DNA of 64,000 nt from Clostridium sp. CAG:510 (GCA_000434615.1 FR880791.1:23203-87202); one strand, 5' to 3'. Positions 35,938 to 44,685 are shown, numbered from the stretch's first letter. Numbers and translations: made by a program. Notes: generated by a model not told the origin, from the sequence alone.

Positions 35938-36513
35938 CTATTGCATATATTGTCGTTTCTGTTGTTTGCTATAGACTCTGTCCTTTATGGCTAATATAAT
36001 TACAAAAATAACATCCAAGCTGAAAAAGAACTGGAATATGACGGCAAAAACCGACAGAGCTTTTCCATGTACCCCTTCTTTGCATGCCCGCACAATATAG
36101 GCAACGGAAAAGGGCGCCGCTCCCAGCAGTCCGAGCCAGCCTATTACCGAAAGTAAGACTGCGATGGTCGGTCCTACAAACACCATGATAACAACCGGCG
36201 TAAACATAAGTAAGAGCGCCACTGCAATACAAAGACCACCTAAAAAGTAAAAGGGAATTAAGGCATATTTGATAATTCTTGTGCAGATAAGAAGCTGACC
36301 TCTGCTTATTTTTTCTCCCAGAATAAGAACCACGGCTAAATTCACCAGTCCCAGTATAATCGGCAGAGCCAGTACCCAGGCACCGCTTACATTGTCCGCT
36401 GACTCCTTCGTACTGCCCATCACCCATAGTACAACCGGCATCAGGTACATGCCAAGCACGTATACAATCGGTACTATGTAAATCGCTCCTGAAGCTTTTT
36501 TTGTTTCATTCAT
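35938..36513 (-). CDS. small membrane protein of unknown function
   Basis: A 191-aa protein with five predicted hydrophobic segments and short loops. It has no recognisable catalytic motif. A GGGAGA site precedes the ATG. It converges with the HD gene and is followed upstream by two more small membrane-protein genes, perhaps one transcript. I do not recognise a family. Confidence 0.55.
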   Translation of the reverse strand: MNETKKASGAIYIVPIVYVLGMYLMPVVLWVMGSTKESADNVSGAWVLALPIILGLVNLAVVLILGEKISRGQLLICTRIIKYALIPFYFLGGLCIAVALLLMFTPVVIMVFVGPTIAVLLSVIGWLGLLGAAPFSVAYIVRACKEGVHGKALSVFAVIFQFFFSLDVIFVIILAIKDRVYSKQQKRQYMQ

Positions 36514-36541
36514 AAAATCTCCCTTTCCGATAAATGTGTTT

Positions 36542-37048
36542 CTAATAATATATTATCCATAGTATAAGCCAGATGACAACCCCTAAAACTACACCTACTA
36601 TAACGACAGACTCGCCTGTTTCACTCTCCCGTTCATTTTGTCCTGCATTTTTTACCTCTTTCGGCTGCAATCGCTCAAACTCTTTTTGTCTTCCCTGTTG
36701 TTCCGCCTGTTGTCCGCTTTGGTTTCTCCGCTTTTTCTGGTTATACAACGCCAGCGGGTCCGTCTGTGTCAGGAGCTTTTGATGAAAATCCCGAATCCAT
36801 TCTACATCCTGTGCAGAACACAATTCTTGTTCAAAAGTTCCCTCCCCATGTGCTAAAAGATTTCTCAAATGACGCATTCTCTTAAGCTGTCTTAAGACGC
36901 TTTGTGCCTCCGGCTCTCTCCGGCCGGCTATTTTCTCCAGTTCATTGATATATTCTGTGACACCGTTTTGAACCTGTAACATATCGTTACATAAATTTGA
37001 AATTTTCTTGTACTCTTCAAAGAAAACATAATTAATATTACTGTCCAT
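36542..37048 (-). CDS. tail-anchored protein with R-x4-H motif
   Basis: A 168-aa protein with a helical N-terminal domain. It contains RNLLAH at 62-67, the R-x4-H pattern of HEPN-type ribonucleases. A Gln/Lys/Glu-rich linker (about 105-140) and one C-terminal TM helix (about 146-167) follow. It resembles Lachnospiraceae DUF6548-like proteins; that label and the HEPN reading are both tentative. Its start overlaps the end of the following coiled-coil gene by 11 bases, so the two are coupled. Confidence 0.5.
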   Translation of the reverse strand: MDSNINYVFFEEYKKISNLCNDMLQVQNGVTEYINELEKIAGRREPEAQSVLRQLKRMRHLRNLLAHGEGTFEQELCSAQDVEWIRDFHQKLLTQTDPLALYNQKKRRNQSGQQAEQQGRQKEFERLQPKEVKNAGQNERESETGESVVIVGVVLGVVIWLILWIIYY

Positions 37049-37553
37049 TATTCCCCTGTTTTTCTTCGTTTTTCAGTTTCTCCAACTGTTCATTCAATCC
37101 CCGTATTTCTTCCGTTGCGCAGTCTATCTCCTTGCACAAATCCCCCATTTTGAAAAAAAGATTGCCCTCTTCCTTCTTCAAGATGAAACAGTTGCAAAAT
37201 ACCATCAGCATGTTCTTGAGTTTTGGGATAATCCGTTTTCCGCCATAGTAAATGCCCGGAATTGCTATAAGGTACATAAATCCTACCTCCCTGTTTCCCG
37301 TTGCTCCCCCCTGCAATGTCACTTTTATGCAATACAAAAGCATCAGTACCATGCCGGCTATAAACCCCGCATAAAATAAGGTGGGGACAATTCCCCCTCT
37401 AATCTGTCTGTGGGCTTCCTGCCGCGAATTCGCAATAATCTGACACCGGAAGGTATATTTTTCCAGCCGGTTTTCCAGAACCCGTTTCTGCTGCCTTACC
37501 ATATACAACCGGTCTTTCAGTTCTAATTCCGTCAACATCCCTATATTATTCAA
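37038..37553 (-). CDS. coiled-coil membrane protein of unknown function
   Basis: A 171-aa protein. A coiled coil (about 5-50) leads into two TM helices (about 57-110). A second coiled coil (about 130-170) is rich in Glu and Lys. The architecture suggests a membrane scaffold facing the cytoplasm. It is directly upstream of, and overlaps, the tail-anchored protein gene. No family was recognised. Confidence 0.5.
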   Translation of the reverse strand: MNNIGMLTELELKDRLYMVRQQKRVLENRLEKYTFRCQIIANSRQEAHRQIRGGIVPTLFYAGFIAGMVLMLLYCIKVTLQGGATGNREVGFMYLIAIPGIYYGGKRIIPKLKNMLMVFCNCFILKKEEGNLFFKMGDLCKEIDCATEEIRGLNEQLEKLKNEEKQGNNGQ

Positions 37554-37590
37554 ATAACCCTTCTCTCCCCATTACTTTCCTGCCCGCATT

Positions 37591-38616
37591 TTACAATATT
37601 CCGGCAAGCTCCTCCATATCCTCGTCCGTAGTAGACCAGCTTGTCGCAAAACGGACCACGGTCTTATCCTCGCCAATCTTTTCCCAGAAGCTGAATACCA
37701 CCCGCTTAGAAAGCTCTTCCATTTTATCGTTGGGAAGAATTATAAACTGCTGATTGGTGGGGGAGTCTATATAAAACTCATATCCCTTCTCCGCAAAGAG
37801 TTTTTTCAGCTTTTCCGCCATGGAAATTGCATGGCTGCTTATTTTTCCGTATAAATTGTCCGTAAACAGGGTATCAAACTGTATTCCCAGAAGCCTTCCT
37901 TTGGCAAGCATGGCACCGTGCTGTTTTATCTGTGTTTCAAAATGAGCAGGCGCATTGTGCTTCGGGAAAACAACTGCTTCTCCGCACAGAGCTCCCACCT
38001 TGGTTCCTCCTATGTAGAAAACATCACAGAGCGATGCCAGTTCCGGCAGGGAAATGTTATTTTCAGGACTTGCCAGTCCGTATCCCAGTCTGGCCCCGTC
38101 TATAAATAACGGAATGTCCGCTTTTCGGCACACCTTATAAATGGCTTCCAGCTCTGCCTTACTGTATAGAGTACCGTATTCCGTAGGAAAGGACAGGTAC
38201 ACCATTCCCGGAAATACCATGTGCTCATGACTTTCATCCTCATAAAAGCTCTGAATATACCCGGCAACCGTCTTCGCCTCCAGCTTGCCGTTTACCGCCG
38301 GAAGGGCGAGTACCTTATGTCCCGTATATTCAATGGCACCTGCTTCATGCGCATTCACGTGACCGGTGTCTGCGGAAATAACGCCTTCGTAAGGTTTTAA
38401 CATTGTGCTGATAATTACCTGATTGGTCTGTGTACCACCCACTAAGAAGTATACCTCTGCCTCCGGGCACTCACAGGCTGCCTTTATTTTCTCTTTGGCA
38501 CTTTCACAGTAAATATCCGTGCCGTATCCGGTCAGGGATTCCCTATTGGTCTCCGCCAGTCTTTTTAAGATTGCCGGATGCGCTCCGGCGATATAATCGC
38601 TTGCAAACGAAATCAT
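37591..38616 (-). CDS. low-specificity threonine aldolase (beta-eliminating lyase fold)
   Basis: A PLP enzyme of about 341 aa that splits threonine or allo-threonine to glycine and acetaldehyde. The N-terminus ISFASDYIAGAHPAIL and the segment GGTQTNQVIIS fit the family. The PLP lysine is in YIGGTKVGALCGEA. The start has GGAGACAGG upstream and leaves 32 bases to the preceding radical SAM gene; the ORF itself extends 14 codons further. Confidence 0.9.
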   Translation of the reverse strand: MISFASDYIAGAHPAILKRLAETNRESLTGYGTDIYCESAKEKIKAACECPEAEVYFLVGGTQTNQVIISTMLKPYEGVISADTGHVNAHEAGAIEYTGHKVLALPAVNGKLEAKTVAGYIQSFYEDESHEHMVFPGMVYLSFPTEYGTLYSKAELEAIYKVCRKADIPLFIDGARLGYGLASPENNISLPELASLCDVFYIGGTKVGALCGEAVVFPKHNAPAHFETQIKQHGAMLAKGRLLGIQFDTLFTDNLYGKISSHAISMAEKLKKLFAEKGYEFYIDSPTNQQFIILPNDKMEELSKRVVFSFWEKIGEDKTVVRFATSWSTTDEDMEELAGIL

Positions 38617-38648
38617 ACCCTGTCTCCTGTCTTCTGTCTTCTTTTTCC

Positions 38649-39521
38649 TTAGTCCCACAGACTTAGCTGCTTGAAATTTTCTTTTTCTTCAAATGCGGAA
38701 AGATACGCAAATATCTGCTCATTGTCATGCATAATACCGTGTTTTTCGCAGGTATCATGAAAGATTTGCATAAGATAGCCGTTATGGGGGCTGTCAAGCA
38801 TATACTGATACCCATAGGTGTGTACGTATTTTTCTTTTACTCCCGGAAACGAACGATCCAGTTGTTCGTAAAAATATTCCCGGTTCCCTTCCCGGAGTGT
38901 CACACCCATTCCAAAGCAGATAATTCCCCGCACTTTTGCTTCTATACATATGTTCAGGATGCCAACCAGGTTTTCCTCATTGTCGTTGATAAACGGCAAA
39001 ATCGGGGAAAGCCATACAACCGTGGGAATTCCGGCATCCCGGAGAGTTTTCAGTACCTCAAACCGTTCTGCGGTAGTGCTCACATTCGGTTCTATTTTCC
39101 TACATAAATCCTCATCATATGTGGTCAGTGTCATCTGCACCACGCATTTTGTCTTTTCATTTATTTTCTGCAGAAGGTCTAAATCACGCAGAATACGGTT
39201 GGATTTCGTAATCACCGTAAAGCCAAACCCATATTTATCGATAAGCTGCAGCGCCTTTCTCACATTCTGAATCTCTGTTTCCAACGGAATGTACGGGTCC
39301 GTCATGGAACCGGTGCCAATCATGCACTTTTTTCGTTTATGGGACAGACTGTGCTCCAGCAGCTCTATGGCATTTGCCTTTACTTCAATATCCTCAAAAG
39401 CATGCTCCATATGGTAGCATTTGCTTCTGGAATCACAGTAAATGCATCCGTGTGAACAGCCGCGGTACAGGTTCATCCCATTTTTCGCCGATAAAATTCC
39501 TTTTACATTCACATAATGCAT
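38649..39521 (-). CDS. radical SAM protein, SPL (spore photoproduct lyase) family
   Basis: A 290-aa protein. The cluster cysteines are C22, C26 and C29 in GCSHGCIYC, and TLTTYDEDL and KRKKCMIGTGSMTDPY follow as in the SplB/Rv2578c-like group. True SplB has a conserved Cys near the C-terminus for photoproduct repair. Here the only later cysteines are not clearly placed, so the substrate may differ. It probably shares a transcript with the threonine aldolase gene. Confidence 0.8.
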   Translation of the reverse strand: MHYVNVKGILSAKNGMNLYRGCSHGCIYCDSRSKCYHMEHAFEDIEVKANAIELLEHSLSHKRKKCMIGTGSMTDPYIPLETEIQNVRKALQLIDKYGFGFTVITKSNRILRDLDLLQKINEKTKCVVQMTLTTYDEDLCRKIEPNVSTTAERFEVLKTLRDAGIPTVVWLSPILPFINDNEENLVGILNICIEAKVRGIICFGMGVTLREGNREYFYEQLDRSFPGVKEKYVHTYGYQYMLDSPHNGYLMQIFHDTCEKHGIMHDNEQIFAYLSAFEEKENFKQLSLWD

Positions 39522-39670
39522 CCCGTCACCCCTTGCTGCCCCTGTTATGTATAATTATCATCGTTGCTTCTATTATAAATTCCGACGGGGGATAAGGCAA
39601 CTTTATTTTTTATTTTGCATTATTGACAAGTCGTTGATATCTTGCTATATTTTTATCTAAGAAATGGGTT

Positions 39671-40228
39671 TTATACCGTACTTGTCAATATTTGGCAGTC
39701 AGGCGGGGTGCTCGTTTCTTTTTTTATGTTTATCACGTCATACAGGTACTTGCTTCCGTTTTTGTCATGCCGGATAATCATATAGGCATGAAATATATTG
39801 TACCGCTCTAACTCTCCATCTGCATCATATACAGGCAATCCAAACCGTGATTCATAACGGTACCATCCGTTTGCGGCATCGATTTTATGTTTTTCCTTTG
39901 TATTATGCGTAAACTTTCCCTTTACTGCTATCTCGAGCATTTCTCCTAACCCCTGAGCAGCATTTGCCTTCGCTTTTGCATTACTTCCCTTAAGTGTAGC
40001 TGTATATGCAGAATGTGCATACTCATCCGGCAAGTCTGAACCAATATAAATGACATCGTTTGTCTCTGCTATTGTATAAAATTCTCCCACATATTGTTTC
40101 AGGTATTTTTCTACATCCTCCCACTTTACTGCTCTTTTCCCCTTGAAAATAATATCATTAATTAAAACAATGCTTTTCCCTTCGACATCATGCGTTATCT
40201 GTACGTTTCTCCTCTGTATGTTGTCCAT
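39671..40228 (-). CDS. protein of unknown function linked to the coiled-coil/HTH gene
   Basis: A 185-aa soluble protein. A basic, polar region is in the middle (KGSNAKAKANAAQGLGEMLEI), and an alpha/beta end region carries FHAYMIIRHDKNG. No domain was recognised. The ORF overlaps the upstream HTH gene by about 40 bases, so coupling is likely. The pair may be a mobile or toxin-antitoxin-like cassette, because the sister HTH gene at 45.2 kb has an HD gene in the same place; this is inference. Confidence 0.5.
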   Translation of the reverse strand: MDNIQRRNVQITHDVEGKSIVLINDIIFKGKRAVKWEDVEKYLKQYVGEFYTIAETNDVIYIGSDLPDEYAHSAYTATLKGSNAKAKANAAQGLGEMLEIAVKGKFTHNTKEKHKIDAANGWYRYESRFGLPVYDADGELERYNIFHAYMIIRHDKNGSKYLYDVINIKKETSTPPDCQILTSTV

Positions 40229-40511
40229 CCGTTCCTTTTCTTTCCCCTATTTTTCTTATTTCTTCGTAATAAGCCTTATAACGATATGCCGTCCTCCGGC
40301 TGATATCTCCTATATTTACAATTTCCATAATGGTCATTCCGGCTTCATATTTGGCTTCAAAATCGTGGTAGGAATTCATCCATAATTCATCATGTTTTTT
40401 TCTTCCTCCATATTTTTTTGCTTGATATTCTTGAATTTCTGCCTTTAACTCCGCATTTTCTTTTTCCAATTCTTCTATTTTTCTAAGTGCATCCCACAAA
40501 TCATTAAACAT
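40188..40511 (-). CDS. coiled-coil/HTH DNA-binding protein (copy A)
   Basis: A protein of about 107 aa with a leucine-rich coiled coil (about 4-33, EELEKENAELKAEIQEY). An HTH (about 55-85, YEAGMTIMEIVNIGDISRRTAYRYKAYY) resembles the resolvase/transposase type. A paralogue at 45227-45508 shares the same order and the motif A-G-M-T-x-x-E-I with RxxYRYKAYY. The ATG at 40511 has AGGGG five bases upstream. The promoter is flanked by exact 14-base direct repeats, so autoregulation is likely. Confidence 0.75.
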   Translation of the reverse strand: MFNDLWDALRKIEELEKENAELKAEIQEYQAKKYGGRKKHDELWMNSYHDFEAKYEAGMTIMEIVNIGDISRRTAYRYKAYYEEIRKIGERKGTDGQHTEEKRTDNA

Positions 40512-40539
40512 ATTTCCCCTTACCTCCATTTAGTGCCAT

Positions 40540-40598
40540 ATATATTTTTGTCATAATTATAGTATAACAAAAGGAGGAGTGTCAATATATTTTTGTCA
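40540..40598 (-). promoter_or_regulatory. HTH (copy A) promoter flanked by exact direct repeats
   Basis: On the minus strand the promoter is TTGACA (40580-40585), 18 bases, TATAAT (40556-40561). The identical 14-mer TGACAAAAATATAT occurs at 40585-40598 beside the -35 and at 40540-40553 beside the -10. The two operators bracket RNA polymerase, as at the copy B gene. Confidence 0.75.
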
Positions 40599-40609
40599 CT
40601 CCTCCTTTT
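40569..40609 (-). terminator. terminator of the ABC permease gene, overlapping the HTH promoter
   Basis: A perfect 13-bp stem, AAAAGGAGGAGTG with its complement, and a 15-base loop. T-rich ends occur on both strands. The -35 box and one operator of the HTH gene lie inside its loop and arm. Confidence 0.75.
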
Positions 40610-40622
40610 ATGGACAAAATAC

Positions 40623-41543
40623 TTATTTTTTCTTATAAGTTTTTCCGTACACAAAAATCATAACCGCCACACAAAGTACCATGAAGGCTGCCACGTAGAT
40701 TATCATGGAGCTCATACCGTAGTTTTGTCCAAACAGGCTGGCATCAAAGGAAAATGTTTCTTTGATACTTTCCACGAACATTCCGTTGTCCAGTCCGCCG
40801 ATGGCAGTGTCCATATGCTGCAGCAGGGCACTCAGCAAAGCATTCCGCAGCAGAATGGTAACCTGGCATGCCGGGAAAATATTGCAGACTGTCTGCACGC
40901 CGTCCGAAAACTGGGATATGGGAATGTAGGCTCCGATTACAAAACCTGCCGCTGCAGAAACCATGCTGAAAAAGGCACCGCATGCAGAAGAGGATTTGAA
41001 AAACAGGACCACTATCATAAACAGAGCCGTCGCGGAAAACGAGCCCAGCGCCACGATACCGTAGGCTTGTGCAATCTCTTTTGCTCCCATATATAAATCG
41101 CCCTGCGTTCCCAAAAGAAGGAGCCCCACGGTCAGAATAATTCCCGTCATAACAACCGCAGATATGACTGCTGCCGTAAAATAAGAAAGAATAACCTGCC
41201 ATCTGCGAATGGGCGTGGACAAAATATCATAATCCACTTTATTTTCCTTGTCTCTTACGACCACCGTCAGACAGTTAAACGGCACCGTAATCAGGGCGGA
41301 ACCCAAAATTCCCACCAGAAGTGTCAGATTTGCATACATTTTCACATCTTTATCCTGCACCAAATCCGCCAGTCCCGGCGCTTCTTTCATCGCACTCTGT
41401 ATGGCATCCACAAATGTCCCCCTCAGGAACAGCAAATATAAAACAAAAACGATGATAGATGTCATCAGTGAGAAAATAACGGATTGTTTATCCTTAAAAA
41501 ATATCAATAAATTACGCTTGGTTAATCCGATAAACTTATTCAT
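40623..41543 (-). CDS. ABC-2 type transporter permease
   Basis: A 306-aa protein with six predicted TM helices and a cytoplasmic coupling stretch, KENKVDYDILSTPIRRWQV, of the ABC-2 exporter type. Its ATG overlaps the ATPase stop by four bases. The substrate is unknown. LytTR-DUF3021 genes lie upstream on the same strand and such pairs often control ABC exporters. Confidence 0.85.
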   Translation of the reverse strand: MNKFIGLTKRNLLIFFKDKQSVIFSLMTSIIVFVLYLLFLRGTFVDAIQSAMKEAPGLADLVQDKDVKMYANLTLLVGILGSALITVPFNCLTVVVRDKENKVDYDILSTPIRRWQVILSYFTAAVISAVVMTGIILTVGLLLLGTQGDLYMGAKEIAQAYGIVALGSFSATALFMIVVLFFKSSSACGAFFSMVSAAAGFVIGAYIPISQFSDGVQTVCNIFPACQVTILLRNALLSALLQHMDTAIGGLDNGMFVESIKETFSFDASLFGQNYGMSSMIIYVAAFMVLCVAVMIFVYGKTYKKK

Positions 41544-42454
41544 AATGATTCACTTAACTCCTTTCCCGTCAGATTTAAGAACACATCATCCATAGTACCT
41601 TTTATAATTTCATAATCGGTAATACTCTCCCTGTTCCGGTACAGAAATTCCGTGATGTTTTCCCCCTTTTCAGGCATTAACACGTTGTAGTGGTCGGCAT
41701 CATAAGTAAAATCCAGACCTTTCAGGATTTTCTCCGCTTTCTCTCCTTTATCCGTATACCAGATAAGTTTGGAAGAGGTAAAACGGCTCTTTAATTCCGA
41801 TGGGGTTCCGGCAGCAATGCATTTTCCTTTATCCATAATCAGTACATGGCTGGCATCCTTGGTTTCCTCCATGTAATGGGTTGTCAGGAAAATGGTAATA
41901 TGCTTCTCCTTACGCAGATATTCAATGTAGTCCCACACCAATTTCCGGGATTTTGGGTCCAGTCCTGTAGTCGGTTCATCCAAAAATAAAATCCGGGGAT
42001 TGTGAATAAGCGCTCTCACAATGTCTACCCGTCTCCTTTGTCCTCCGGAAAGCTTCTCGTATTTACGGTTCCAGATTTCTTCCAGCTCGAACCCTTTCAT
42101 AAACGGCGACAACTGTTCTGCTATCTGCTTTTTCGTCAGACCGTAATAAGCTCCCCTTGTATAGAGATTTTCTTTTACCGTCAGTTTGGCATCCAGCACG
42201 GAGTTCTGAAAAACGATACCTATGTCATCCCGAATTTTATCATCCTCTCTGCCAAGTTCATGTCCCAGAATTTCAATATCACCCGCATTCTTTTCGAGTA
42301 TCGTGCAAAGAATATTGATGGTCGTGGATTTGCCCGCTCCGTTTTCTCCGAGGAACGCAAATAATTCCCCCTCCTCCACTTCAAACGACAAATGGTCCAC
42401 CGCAACATGTTCTTTATATTTCTTGGTTAATTCCTTTACTGTAATTGCCTTCAT
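41540..42454 (-). CDS. ABC transporter ATPase (exporter type)
   Basis: A protein of about 304 aa with Walker A GENGAGKST, signature LSGGQRRR, Walker B ILFLDEPTTGLD and the H-loop in LTTHYMEET. A C-terminal extension of about 85 aa follows, as in DrrA-like exporters. ATG at 42454 has AGGAGG six bases before it. The pair with the overlapping permease forms a heteromeric exporter, possibly the target of the LytTR regulators upstream. Confidence 0.9.
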   Translation of the reverse strand: MKAITVKELTKKYKEHVAVDHLSFEVEEGELFAFLGENGAGKSTTINILCTILEKNAGDIEILGHELGREDDKIRDDIGIVFQNSVLDAKLTVKENLYTRGAYYGLTKKQIAEQLSPFMKGFELEEIWNRKYEKLSGGQRRRVDIVRALIHNPRILFLDEPTTGLDPKSRKLVWDYIEYLRKEKHITIFLTTHYMEETKDASHVLIMDKGKCIAAGTPSELKSRFTSSKLIWYTDKGEKAEKILKGLDFTYDADHYNVLMPEKGENITEFLYRNRESITDYEIIKGTMDDVFLNLTGKELSESL

Positions 42455-42507
42455 AAGCATCCTCCTTGTTTCCATTTTTATATTATCAAAAACAAACAAG
42501 AAAAAAA

Positions 42508-42556
42508 GTGCCGCAGGACCAACATGCAAATACATGTGACCAAGCTGCACTTTTCA
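42508..42556 (-). terminator. hairpin terminator between the LytTR cassette and the ABC genes
   Basis: Stem AAAAGTGC with GCACTTTT plus an inner GC-rich part. On the minus strand the 3' side runs into a T7 tract. Leaky read-through to the ABC genes is possible, because no strong promoter was seen between. Confidence 0.6.
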
Positions 42557-42608
42557 ACGCTTTACAATCCTTTATAAGTTTATCAGGTATTTTTTCTTTT
42601 ACCTGCCG

Positions 42609-43040
42609 TTATTCTTCATCCTGAATTTCCTTGATTGCCTCATTTATCCGGATTTCATCTCTTTTCACCAACCAGCCGGTAGCTATCCAGACAAACCCAT
42701 AAATAATCACATACATGACCATAACGGAGATGTACTCTTTGATACCGGTATACCACTGAAACAGCAGACCGCACAGGGACACAATACCCCAAAGTACCAG
42801 GAAATGCACCACTTTGCATAACCGATACCACTTGGTGGAACGATCATCTTCCAGTAGGAACCAGGTGGGCAGTGCACACAAAAAGCCCGCAATAATAATG
42901 GAGAACGGAGTATACCAGGGCCATTCTATCATAGCCTCTTTGCCCTGCAGATGCCGGATAAACGCCTGAACGCCAAGCCCAAACAGCATTGCCGTAGAAA
43001 TCATTAATGTCTGATTAAAAATAACCTTTATTTTCTTCAT
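42609..43040 (-). CDS. DUF3021 family membrane protein (second cassette)
   Basis: A 143-aa protein with four TM helices. It begins with IFNQTLMISTAML and has the helix order of DUF3021, a family encoded directly after LytTR regulators and thought to modulate them. Its ATG follows the LytTR stop by one base (TAATATG). A Glu/Asp-rich C-terminal end faces the cytoplasm. Confidence 0.8.
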   Translation of the reverse strand: MKKIKVIFNQTLMISTAMLFGLGVQAFIRHLQGKEAMIEWPWYTPFSIIIAGFLCALPTWFLLEDDRSTKWYRLCKVVHFLVLWGIVSLCGLLFQWYTGIKEYISVMVMYVIIYGFVWIATGWLVKRDEIRINEAIKEIQDEE

Positions 43041-43041
43041 A

Positions 43042-43476
43042 TTAAATACCCAGCTTTCTCTTTAATTCTTTCACATAGGCTCTGGAAATGATAATCTGCT
43101 CCCCGTTCAGAAGCTCCGCAATCATACGTCCGTTCAGCTCCGCCTTTACGGATTTTATTTTCCGGATATTGACTATCATCGCCTTGGAGCAACGCAGACA
43201 TTGCATGTGCAGCATATCTTCCAGTTCATACAGGCGGTATCTGGTTTCGTAGCAGCAGTCTTTGGTATATACATAGGTATGTTTGTCCACGGACTCCAGA
43301 TAATATATTTTCTCCGTCCCGCAAAGCAGGGTTTCCGTTCCCTGCATAACGGGAATAGTCCTGCAGTCATTATGCAGAATATCCACCGCGCTCTGAATGT
43401 CATCCGTCATCTCGCATACTTTAATCAGAGCCATTTCCTCTTCCTTTGAGGCTGCCTTTTCGATTTCTACTTTCAT
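43042..43476 (-). CDS. LytTR-type response regulator without receiver (second cassette)
   Basis: A 144-aa protein. The N-terminal 50 residues are not a REC domain. The C-terminal LytTR DNA-binding beta-fold starts near KIYYLESVDKHTYVY and includes CLRCSKAMIVNIRKIKSV and IISRAYVKELKRKLG. LytTR proteins of this size with DUF3021 partners act as autoregulatory switches. An AAGGAGA site precedes the ATG. It is the second LytTR in the four-gene run. Confidence 0.88.
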   Translation of the reverse strand: MKVEIEKAASKEEEMALIKVCEMTDDIQSAVDILHNDCRTIPVMQGTETLLCGTEKIYYLESVDKHTYVYTKDCCYETRYRLYELEDMLHMQCLRCSKAMIVNIRKIKSVKAELNGRMIAELLNGEQIIISRAYVKELKRKLGI

Positions 43477-43502
43477 GGTTCTCCTTGCTTTTCTTGCAGT
43501 TT

Positions 43503-43964
43503 TTATTTCTGTTTGTTCTCTAAAATCTTACCTTTTATCTTAGCTATCCGCAGTTTCCAAAAGGAATATCGTATTATCCACACTGCTACAAATATAGCCA
43601 GGAATATAGCAAAATAACTGACAAATCCCTTCACGGAATGCTCCATCCACTCACATACATATGAAATTGTCATCATTAAAATCGTTACAACCGCAAAGTA
43701 TGTCCCGGTCTGTTTCAACAGGCTCCAGTCGTCCCTGTCCCAGATATAGGACGCACCTGCAAATCCCATACCAAGTAAGACACTTAACAGGGTCTGAATA
43801 ATTACCGCCGTAATTTCGCTTCCATACCGTTCTGCGAGTCCCGGTACACACGGATAAAAATTTCCATCCCCTATTGCTATGGACACTCCAATCTCTATGA
43901 AATAGCTGATAACAATTCCACCCAAAGCGCCGCCCAGGCAGCGGAATAATAACTCTTTTTTCAT
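43503..43964 (-). CDS. DUF3021 family membrane protein (first cassette)
   Basis: A protein of about 153 aa with four TM helices. The composition and the position after a LytTR gene match DUF3021. Start codons at 43973 (GTG), 43970 and 43964 are possible; GAGGTG six bases before the last fits best. The C-terminal end is Lys-rich. Confidence 0.75.
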   Translation of the reverse strand: MKKELLFRCLGGALGGIVISYFIEIGVSIAIGDGNFYPCVPGLAERYGSEITAVIIQTLLSVLLGMGFAGASYIWDRDDWSLLKQTGTYFAVVTILMMTISYVCEWMEHSVKGFVSYFAIFLAIFVAVWIIRYSFWKLRIAKIKGKILENKQK

Positions 43965-43974
43965 GTTCATCACC

Positions 43975-44418
43975 TCATAATCCCAATATTTTTTTCATCT
44001 TGGAAACATATCTCCTGGAAACGTAACTAACCTCCCCGTTCGACAGTTCCATACAAATAGTTCCTACAAAGCTCAAGTCCAGGCTTTTAACTTTTTTCAG
44101 ATTTACAATTTCCGAATTGGAAATCCTGACAAACCGGTTGTCCAGACGTTCTTCCAATTCATACAACCGCAACCGGACCTGGTACAAATCACAGTCTGTT
44201 CTGGCAAATACTTTACCGTTTTCCGTATAAATTCTGACCAACGCATTCTGTTCCAGCAATTCTGTTTTTCCATCTTTCATACCTAAAATGACCGTTGCCG
44301 CATTATCCAGCCCGCTGATAAAATCCGCAACACGGTTTACTTCTTCTGTCATCCTGGCAGTTGTAATCAACGCTTCCGGTTCTTCTACGTTCGTATCAAT
44401 CTTTATATTCAGTTTCAT
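43975..44418 (-). CDS. LytTR-type transcriptional regulator (first cassette)
   Basis: A protein of about 147 aa. An N-terminal helical part precedes the LytTR DNA-binding domain (about 45-147; LYELEERLDNRFVRISNSEIVNLKKVKSL, YVSRRYVSKMKKILG). The gene starts at ATG 44418 with AGGAGGAGG upstream; a 28-codon longer frame overlaps the promoter and is rejected. Two direct repeats 21 bases apart lie just upstream of its promoter, the expected LytTR target spacing. Confidence 0.88.
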   Translation of the reverse strand: MKLNIKIDTNVEEPEALITTARMTEEVNRVADFISGLDNAATVILGMKDGKTELLEQNALVRIYTENGKVFARTDCDLYQVRLRLYELEERLDNRFVRISNSEIVNLKKVKSLDLSFVGTICMELSNGEVSYVSRRYVSKMKKILGL

Positions 44419-44441
44419 AGCCCTCCTCCTTTCTGCTTTGT

Positions 44442-44509
44442 AGTATATCGGAATAAGAATTATTCGCCACACTTTTTCCATAGGTGGTTGTTTTTGAGCC
44501 ATAGGTGGT
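44442..44509 (-). promoter_or_regulatory. LytTR-box direct repeats and promoter
   Basis: The 11-mer ACCACCTATGG (minus strand) occurs exactly twice, at 44478-44488 and 44499-44509, 21 bases apart. LytTR proteins bind such repeats on one DNA face. The -10 TATACT (44442-44447) has a poor -35, so activation through these boxes is likely (inferred start near 44435, boxes at about -43 to -74). Confidence 0.7.
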
Positions 44510-44520
44510 CTTCAGGTGAT

Positions 44521-44685
44521 TTATTTCTCTGCCCATTCTTTTTCCTTAAAGCCGGTCAGTATCACATACATGCCGCTTGTATTGAAAAATTTTTTGAGTG
44601 GAAGTCCGCTTCGGGTATACCAGCTTTTAAGCTCCTCATACGTCGGATTTTCCTCCTTTATGTGGGTGCAGGCAAATTTTACACC
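44521..44685 (-). pseudogene. ArsC/Spx-family protein, C-terminal remnant
   Basis: An open frame without start encodes HIKEENPTYEELKSWYTRSG and LPLKKFFNTSG, the hallmark middle of ArsC-family (Spx/YffB-like) proteins. The N-terminal CxxC thioredoxin-like part is missing, and after NTSG the frame is altered to a short unrelated tail. It is a dead gene fragment. Confidence 0.8.
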
